Of a stretch of 46,688 nt of DNA, positions 41,220 through 46,688 are shown piece after piece. The notes below the pieces were generated by a model. It saw only the letters and a list, made by a program, of their open reading frames with translations. It ran no database searches and was not told the DNA's origin. The first letter of the stretch is position 1, and every line of letters begins with the position of its first letter. Position numbers and translations under genes: made by a program. The DNA is from an uncultured Clostridium sp. Lineage in GTDB: Bacteria > Bacillota > Clostridia > Clostridiales > Clostridiaceae. The stretch spans positions 1-46,688 of the forward strand of contig CAKVLD010000019.1 of NCBI GenBank assembly GCA_934755305.1, in the 5' to 3' direction.

Positions 41220-43214
41220 ATGACTAGAGAATTAGATAATTTAACAATTAATACAATAAGAACATTATCAGCAGATGCTATTCAAAAATCAAAATCAGGG
41301 CATCCAGGATTACCACTTGGAGCAGCAAGTATGGCATATATTTTATGGAAAAAGATGAATCATAATGGTAAAAATCCTGATTGGGATAATAGAGATAGAT
41401 TTATTCTTTCAGCTGGACATGGTTCAATGTTAGAGTATTCATTATTACATTTATTTGGGTATGGATTAACTATTGAAGATTTAAAGAACTTTAGACAAGT
41501 AGGTAGCTTAACACCAGGACATCCTGAATATGGTCATACAAAAGGGGTAGAAATAACTACTGGACCTTTAGGTCAAGGTATTTGTAATGCAGTAGGTATG
41601 GCAATGGCAGAATCATATCTTGCTGCTAAGTTTAACAGAGAAAATTATAATATAGTAGATCATTATAGTTATGCTATAGTTGGAGATGGATGTTTAATGG
41701 AAGGTATTTCAGGGGAAGCATCTTCACTAGCAGGAACATTAGGTCTTGGAAAATTAATAGTTTTATATGATTCAAACAATATTTCTATAGAAGGAAGCAC
41801 AGATATTGCTTTCAGAGAAGATGTAGCTAAGAGGTATGAAGCCTATGGATGGCAAGTATTAAATGTAGCAGACGGAAATGATTTGGATGCAGTTTCAGAA
41901 GCTATAGATAAAGCAAAAGCTGAAAAGAACAAGCCTACTATGATAGTAGTTAAAAATAAGATAGGTTATGGATGTCCAGCTAAGGAAGGAAAAGCATCAG
42001 CTCATGGTGAACCTTTAGGAGAAGAAAATGTAAAAGCATTAAAGGAAAACTTAGGTTGTAAGCAAGAAGATTTCTATGTTCCTTCAGAAGTATATTCTAA
42101 TATGGAAGAACTTATTAATGTTGGAGTTAAGAAAGAAGAAGAATGGAACAAATTATTTGAATCTTACAAAGAAGCTTATCCAGAATTAGCAGCAGAATAT
42201 ACTAAGTGGATGAGTGGAGAAATAGATAAAGAAGCACTACTTGAAAATAAGTCATTCTGGGAATTTGATAAGGAAATGGCTACTAGACAATCTTCAGGAT
42301 TAGTAATTAATAGATTAAAGGATATAATTCCAAACTTAATTGGTGGATCAGCAGATTTAGCTCCTTCTAATAAGACTAATATGGCAGATGAAGGAGATTA
42401 TTCAGCAGAAAATAGACTAGGTAGAAACTTACACTTTGGAGTAAGAGAACATGCAATGGCAGCTATAGCTAATGGTATGTATGCTCATGGTGGTTTAAAA
42501 GTTTATTGTGCAACATTCTTTGTATTTAGTGATTATATGAAGGGTGCTATGAGATTATCTTCATTAATGAAATTACCAGTAATTTATGTATTAACTCATG
42601 ATAGTATAGGTGTAGGAGAAGATGGTCCAACACATCAACCAATAGAACAATTAGCAGCACTTAGAAGTTTACCAAATATGACTGTATTTAGACCAGCAGA
42701 TTCTAAAGAGACAGCAGCAGCTTGGTATTATGCAGTAACTAATAGTGAGACTCCAACATCTTTAGTTTTAACAAGACAAAACTTACCTTTATATGAAGGT
42801 TGTCCAAAGAGAGCTTTAAAGGGTGGATATATTCTTAAAGATTCTGAGAAGGAAACTCCTGATGTAATATTAATGGCTTCAGGTTCAGAAGTTGAATTAA
42901 TACATAAAGCTGCAGATGTGTTAAAAGAAAAAGGTATAGATGCTAGAGTGGTAAGTATTCCTTCATTTGAAATATTTGATGCACAGGATGCAGAATATAA
43001 AGAAAGTGTTATGCCAAAGAAAGTAAGAGCTAGAGTTGCTGTAGAAGCTTTATCTTCTTTTGGATGGCACAAATATGTAGGTCTTGATGGAGATGTAATT
43101 TCTTTAGATCACTTTGGAGCATCAGGAAAAGCAGATATGTTATTTAAACAATTTGGATTCACTGTTGATAATGTTGTGGAAAAGGCTATTGCAGTTGTAG
43201 ATAATAATAGATAA
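41220..43214 (+). CDS. tkt: Transketolase
   Basis: 664 residues. Moves two-carbon ketol units between sugar phosphates using thiamine diphosphate. The N-terminal domain has SKSGHPGLPLGAA, SAGHGSMLEYSLLHL, and the cofactor motif GDGCLMEGISGEASSLAG (about 154-171) ending at YDSNN. The pyrimidine domain has FGVREHAMAAIANG (Glu at about 409) and HDSIGVGEDGPTHQP, and the C-terminal domain ends with DHFGASG. Start ATG 41220 follows AGGGGGAT; the longer frame from 41166 would overlap fsa. Together with fsa it forms a two-gene pentose phosphate operon with its own terminator. Confidence 0.95.
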   Translation: MTRELDNLTINTIRTLSADAIQKSKSGHPGLPLGAASMAYILWKKMNHNGKNPDWDNRDRFILSAGHGSMLEYSLLHLFGYGLTIEDLKNFRQVGSLTPGHPEYGHTKGVEITTGPLGQGICNAVGMAMAESYLAAKFNRENYNIVDHYSYAIVGDGCLMEGISGEASSLAGTLGLGKLIVLYDSNNISIEGSTDIAFREDVAKRYEAYGWQVLNVADGNDLDAVSEAIDKAKAEKNKPTMIVVKNKIGYGCPAKEGKASAHGEPLGEENVKALKENLGCKQEDFYVPSEVYSNMEELINVGVKKEEEWNKLFESYKEAYPELAAEYTKWMSGEIDKEALLENKSFWEFDKEMATRQSSGLVINRLKDIIPNLIGGSADLAPSNKTNMADEGDYSAENRLGRNLHFGVREHAMAAIANGMYAHGGLKVYCATFFVFSDYMKGAMRLSSLMKLPVIYVLTHDSIGVGEDGPTHQPIEQLAALRSLPNMTVFRPADSKETAAAWYYAVTNSETPTSLVLTRQNLPLYEGCPKRALKGGYILKDSEKETPDVILMASGSEVELIHKAADVLKEKGIDARVVSIPSFEIFDAQDAEYKESVMPKKVRARVAVEALSSFGWHKYVGLDGDVISLDHFGASGKADMLFKQFGFTVDNVVEKAIAVVDNNR

Positions 43215-43234
43215 ATTTAATATTAATTAAAAAA

Positions 43235-43281
43235 ATTACTGTACTTATTACTTTATAGGGTAATAGTGCAGTGATTTTTTT
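43235..43281 (+). terminator. Terminator after tkt
   Basis: ATTACTGTACTTATTAC pairs with GTAATAGTGCAGTGAT (some G-U), followed by seven T. Confidence 0.8.
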
Positions 43282-43365
43282 GTTTTTAAACCAATAAATA
43301 CAAAAAATAACATATACATGATATAATAACAATTATGTAAAAAAATAAAAGAAGGGGGGATAAAA

Positions 43366-43523
43366 ATGAAAAATTTATAGAAGGAAAACAAAATCCATAT
43401 TTTAATCCTAATAAGCCAACAATGATACTTTTACATGGATGGCAAAACAAATTTACAAAAAACTTACATAGAATATCATTTAATACTATAGATAATAATA
43501 AAATGACTTCACAGGATCAGTAA
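43366..43523 (+). pseudogene. Remnant of an alpha/beta-hydrolase (lipase-like) gene
   Basis: GAAGGGGGG and ATG 43366 form an intact start, but that frame stops after four codons. From 43371 another frame reads KFIEGKQNPYFNPNKPT and MILLHGWQNKFT, the oxyanion HG segment of an alpha/beta hydrolase, ending at TAA 43521. The serine/aspartate/histidine parts are missing. A third-frame stretch just after (TGSVNQQSKHCYSKE) may be more debris. Frameshift plus deletion; the gene is dead. It fills much of the 466-base gap between tkt and the ThrE genes. Confidence 0.6.
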
Positions 43524-43631
43524 ATCAACAATCTAAACACTGTTATAGTAAGGAATAGTATATATAGACAAAAAACTGACAAATGAGTATTTATAATGAT
43601 TATTAAAAGTTATATCTGACTGGAAAACCAG

Positions 43632-43668
43632 AGGACATACTTCCCGAATGAAGTATGTCCTGTTTTTT
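43632..43668 (+). terminator. Terminator downstream of the hydrolase pseudogene
   Basis: AGGACATACTTC pairs perfectly with GAAGTATGTCCT and is followed by GTTTTTT. Probably the surviving terminator of the dead gene. Confidence 0.85.
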
Positions 43669-43680
43669 ATGTAAATATTC

Positions 43681-44133
43681 TTATATTTTTATATTCTTAT
43701 ATTTTCTATGTAGATTAGATAAACACTTAACTAAGGTAGAAGAAAGTGTTATTCCAATAGAAATAGCAACTCCTATAGCTAAGGTTAATAACCCATTATT
43801 AAGGGCTGCTGAATAATCTTTTTCAACAACAGAGATTATACTGCTATATGCTAAAATTCCAGGTACTAAAGGAAAGATTCCAGGAATATAAAACATAGAT
43901 GCGGGAGTATGAAGTACTCTCGCCATAATTTCGCTATAAATATTAACAGCAAAAGCTCCAATAAAAGAAGCAATAATTGTATTATTATCGCTACCAGTTA
44001 AAGCTATACTATAAAAGATCCAGCCTAAACCTCCAGCAAGCCCACACCAAAAGATTTTTTTTCTATCAATATTAAAAAGAATAACAGGAAAAACACTTCC
44101 TAAAAAAGATAATAAAGTCATTTTAATTAACAT
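43681..44133 (-). CDS. Threonine/serine exporter family, C-terminal part (ThrE_2 type)
   Basis: 150 residues with about five membrane helices. LIKMTLLSFLGSVFPVILFN starts the chain; RVLHTPASMFYIPGIFPLVPG (about 70-90; core IPGIFPLVPG) is the PF12821 signature. In many Firmicutes the ThrE exporter is split into a PF06738 protein and this smaller one, and both genes lie side by side here (14 bases apart). Together they are expected to export threonine/serine or a related small solute; the substrate is inferred from Corynebacterium ThrE and may differ. Confidence 0.8.
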   Translation of the reverse strand: MLIKMTLLSFLGSVFPVILFNIDRKKIFWCGLAGGLGWIFYSIALTGSDNNTIIASFIGAFAVNIYSEIMARVLHTPASMFYIPGIFPLVPGILAYSSIISVVEKDYSAALNNGLLTLAIGVAISIGITLSSTLVKCLSNLHRKYKNIKI

Positions 44134-44147
44134 AGTTCAAGTTCCTT

Positions 44148-44894
44148 TCATAGACTAATAAATAAAGAAGTCATAACTCCACAACCAACAGCTGTAATTA
44201 TAAGTGCAGCTTCAAAAAATTTTGAAACTCCAGAAGAATAATCTCCATATAATATATCTTTAATACTATTAGTAAGAACAACCCCAGGTAGCAAAATCAT
44301 TATAGAACCAGTTATTATATTATGTTTATTAGCATAAGAAATCAGTAATTCAGAAGATATACTAAGTCCTCCAATAATAATACCTGCTAAATAATAATTT
44401 AAAAATTGAAATGAGTTTAGTTTAGCTATTTTTTCAAAAGCTATATAAGTAATTAAACATACTACAATTGAAAGTAATCCATCTAAAAGAGAACCATTAA
44501 AAAATAAAGTGTAAATAAATCCTGTCATACATGCAGCAAAAGTTCTAACTTTAAAAGTAAAGGTAGGAGCTTTTTTTATATCATCAAGTATTTTCATAGC
44601 TTCATCATATGGAAGTGGTGCTTTTTCAATATTTCTAGAAAATGAATTAATAAGTTCTATTCTATAAAGATCAACACATTTTTCTTTTACTTTTCTTATA
44701 CAAGTAACTTTATTTAAATTAGAATCTTCAATTAATAATAAAATTCCATTAGAAGTTAAAAGAATCTCTTCTTTTACATTGTAAGATTCACAAATTTTAT
44801 GAATACTAGATTCAATTCTATGATTTTCAGCTCCATTAGATAATAATATTTCTCCAACAGTGAGAGCAATATCGGTAATTTCATTTAAATTCAT
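44148..44894 (-). CDS. Threonine/serine exporter family, N-terminal part (PF06738 type)
   Basis: 248 residues: a soluble N-terminal part with TVGEILLSNGAENHRIESSI (about 12-31), the PF06738 hallmark, then five membrane helices from about residue 118, including MILLPGVVLTNSIKDILYGDY (about 205; core LLPGVVLTNSIKD). The start is ATG 44894, preceded by AAGGAG at the right distance; the longer frame from 44939 adds residues without a ribosome site. First gene of a two-gene operon with the ThrE_2 partner. Function as an amino-acid exporter is inferred from the family. Confidence 0.82.
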   Translation of the reverse strand: MNLNEITDIALTVGEILLSNGAENHRIESSIHKICESYNVKEEILLTSNGILLLIEDSNLNKVTCIRKVKEKCVDLYRIELINSFSRNIEKAPLPYDEAMKILDDIKKAPTFTFKVRTFAACMTGFIYTLFFNGSLLDGLLSIVVCLITYIAFEKIAKLNSFQFLNYYLAGIIIGGLSISSELLISYANKHNIITGSIMILLPGVVLTNSIKDILYGDYSSGVSKFFEAALIITAVGCGVMTSLFISL

Positions 44895-45127
44895 TTTTAT
44901 ACTCCTTGTGTACTTTGAAATATATATAAAGTTTAACATATTTTTTGTGGTTTAATGTCAAAAGCTATTAAAAATTAAATAATTAAAGAAAACTTTTAAA
45001 ATAATGATACTTGTTAATAAAAATTAAATAAAAATGTAGAATTTAATAAGGTAAAACAGTATAATTTTACTATGTATAGTTAAAAATACAATATAATTAA
45101 TAAATAAGGTTAGGGAAGAAATTAATC

Positions 45128-46519
45128 ATGCAAAAGAAGATGAAAAAAGATTATAAAATGGATATGTGTGAGGGACCCATATTAAAGAAAATGCTTATAT
45201 TTTCAATTCCTCTTATGTGTTCAAGTGTGTTACAGTTATTATTTAATGCAGCAGATATAGTTGTAGTTGGACGTTTTGCAGGGGATAATTCATTAGCAGC
45301 AGTTGGATCAAATACAGCTATAATAGGGCTTATAACTAATTTATTTGTAGGATTATCTATAGGTGCCAATGTATTAGTAGCTAAATATTATGGAGGAAAA
45401 AATGAAAAAGGTTTAACAAGAACAGTACATACATCAATGCTTCTTAGTATTTTAGGTGGTTTACTATTAATGGTTATAGGGGTAATAGGAACAAGACAAA
45501 TTTTAATATGGATGCAAACACCAGATGAAGTATTAAATCTTGCTACTATTTATTTAAGAATATACTTTCTAGGTATGGTAGCAACAATGGTATACAATTT
45601 TGGAAGTGCAATATTAAGGGCAGTTGGTGATACTAAAAGACCTTTATACTATCTTTTATGGTCTGGTGTTGTAAATGTAATATTAAATTTGATTTTTGTT
45701 ATTGTTTTAAAATTAGATGTGGCAGGAGTTGCTATTGCAACAGTAATTTCACAAACTATTTCAGCTTTATTAATTGTGAGATGTTTAATCCATGAAAAAG
45801 GCGGAATTCATTTAGATATTCATAAATTACATATTAATAAAAATATATTTAACCAAATTTTAAAAATAGGTTTACCAGCAGGTTTTCAAGGAATATTATT
45901 CTCCTTATCTAATGTATTAATTCAGTCTTCTGTAAATTCTTTTGGTTCTACAATAATGGCAGGAAATTCAGCAGCAGCAAATGTTGAACAATTTGTATAT
46001 TTTGCAATGAATGCTTTTTACCAAGCTACTATATCTTTTACTAGTCAGAACTTAGGTGCAGGTAAATTAGATAGAATTAAAAAAGTTTTAATAACAGGAA
46101 TAATATGTGTATTTTTTGTTGGAGCAGTATTTGGTAATCTTGAAGTTATTTTTGGTAAACAACTTCTTAGTCTATATTCACCTCATGAAGAAGTTATAGA
46201 AGCGGGTATGGTAAGATTAGGTTTTGTAGCAAGAACTTATGCTATTGGTGGAATGATGGATGTTATGGTTGGTGCTTTAAGAGGAATTGGATATTCTGTA
46301 ATGCCAATGCTTGTATCATTAATAGGAGCTTGTGGTTTAAGAATTGTATGGATAGAAACTGTATTTAAAATAGAAAGATTCCATTGTATTGAAACAGTAT
46401 ATGTTTCTTATCCAATTACTTGGTTTATAACTACTGTTATTCATATTATTTGCTTTATATGGGCATTTAAAAAGATAATAAGAAAACCCAAAAAGGTGCT
46501 TTTAGAAGAAGCAATTTAG
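45128..46519 (+). CDS. MATE-family efflux transporter
   Basis: 463 residues with twelve predicted membrane helices in two MatE repeats. GPILKKMLIFSIPLMCSSVLQLLFNAADIVVVGRF (about 16-50; key LLFNAADIVVVGR) starts the first, and ILKIGLPAGFQGILFSLSNVL (about 245; key GLPAGFQG) the second. Such carriers expel cationic drugs or metabolites in exchange for Na+ or H+; this subgroup (DinF/NorM-like in Firmicutes) has no single known substrate. AGGGAAG lies about ten bases before ATG 45128; an inner ATG five codons on is also possible. Monocistronic with its own terminator. Confidence 0.88.
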   Translation: MQKKMKKDYKMDMCEGPILKKMLIFSIPLMCSSVLQLLFNAADIVVVGRFAGDNSLAAVGSNTAIIGLITNLFVGLSIGANVLVAKYYGGKNEKGLTRTVHTSMLLSILGGLLLMVIGVIGTRQILIWMQTPDEVLNLATIYLRIYFLGMVATMVYNFGSAILRAVGDTKRPLYYLLWSGVVNVILNLIFVIVLKLDVAGVAIATVISQTISALLIVRCLIHEKGGIHLDIHKLHINKNIFNQILKIGLPAGFQGILFSLSNVLIQSSVNSFGSTIMAGNSAAANVEQFVYFAMNAFYQATISFTSQNLGAGKLDRIKKVLITGIICVFFVGAVFGNLEVIFGKQLLSLYSPHEEVIEAGMVRLGFVARTYAIGGMMDVMVGALRGIGYSVMPMLVSLIGACGLRIVWIETVFKIERFHCIETVYVSYPITWFITTVIHIICFIWAFKKIIRKPKKVLLEEAI

Positions 46520-46566
46520 AAAAATAGGATATTTTATAATAGTGTTATTTTAAATTAGGTTAAGTT

Positions 46567-46601
46567 AAAATACTTTGCAAATGAGTTGCAAAGTATTTTT
46601 T
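46567..46601 (+). terminator. Terminator after the MATE gene
   Basis: AAAATACTTTGCAA pairs with TTGCAAAGTATTTT around a five-base loop. The T-tract runs into the left end of the second 93-bp element. Confidence 0.88.
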
Positions 46602-46688
46602 AACGTAAAGAAATTTATAAATTTTTTTTGATAGTGAATACTGAATATTACAGGCTTTCAGTTATGTAAGATGGCAAATACGTTAAAA
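46597..46688. repeat. 93-bp inverted-repeat element (copy B), reaching the window edge
   Basis: It starts TTTTTAACGTA and ends ATACGTTAAAA at the last base of the window. It aligns with copy A (5163-5255) along its whole length, including GATTATTAC-like and TATGTAAG-TG-CAAATACG segments. Like copy A it begins on a terminator's T-tract. The outermost base or so of the right end lies beyond the window. Confidence 0.72.

Noticed and set aside
43632..43668. Terminator for the ThrE genes
   Set aside because: On the minus strand the hairpin is not followed by a T-run; the T-run is on the + strand, behind the dead hydrolase gene.

Overview
The window is AT-rich, densely coded DNA from a Firmicute, most likely Clostridium sensu stricto. 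The signs are AT-biased codons, strong AGGAGG-type ribosome sites, GTG/TTG starts, T-box leaders on aminoacyl-tRNA genes, a scrARBK sucrose operon in the order known from C. beijerinckii, and a non-discriminating AspRS/GatCAB operon. I see no phage block, CRISPR array, rRNA or intact insertion sequence.

Layout. 1-5122: the tail of hydroxylamine reductase (hcp), a PF06541 membrane protein, a small membrane protein, then an AraC regulator divergent from a GH13 maltodextrin hydrolase and a PHP phosphoesterase. 5163-10608: a 93-bp inverted-repeat element, then the sucrose operon (PTS IIBC, repressor, sucrose-6-P hydrolase, fructokinase). 10694-16013: NADH oxidase, then a Fur-box-controlled ceu/ycl-type ferric-siderophore importer. 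16013-21000: large nested hairpin repeats flanking a MarR regulator and a heterodimeric ABC exporter, with two matching MarR operators. 21008-24578: two unknown surface proteins and a scarred locus holding a homoserine-dehydrogenase domain, 5-formyl-THF cyclo-ligase, a metY tail remnant and a GNAT enzyme. 24587-31486: a phage-type lysozyme with two LysM repeats, T-box-controlled thrS, tRNA-Gly, an HNH protein, an unknown protein, ispF, and a protein joining a SigI-like domain to an RsgI-like anti-sigma domain. 31489-37784: a polysaccharide deacetylase, a striking DnaA-box cluster, and the gatB-gatA-gatC-aspS operon (written left to right; transcribed aspS first) behind a T-box leader with two antiterminator/terminator modules. 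38082-46688: a CE2-type esterase, a DUF624 protein, transaldolase/transketolase, a lipase-like pseudogene, a two-part ThrE exporter, a MATE exporter and a second 93-bp element.

How the genes work together. The scr operon turns external sucrose into glucose-6-P and fructose-6-P; fsa and tkt handle sugar phosphates further on. The aspS/gatCAB operon makes Asn-tRNA by transamidation. The Fur-regulated importer takes up ferric siderophore, and the MarR/ABC pair is a self-contained inducible exporter.

The least explained content is non-coding. One family of nested stem-loops has conserved flanks, while the stem sequences differ completely between copies and still pair. A second family is a 93-bp element with 12-bp terminal inverted repeats, placed directly on terminator T-tracts. 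A nine-site DnaA-box cluster lies far from any dnaA gene. All functions are inferred by reading; no database search was run.
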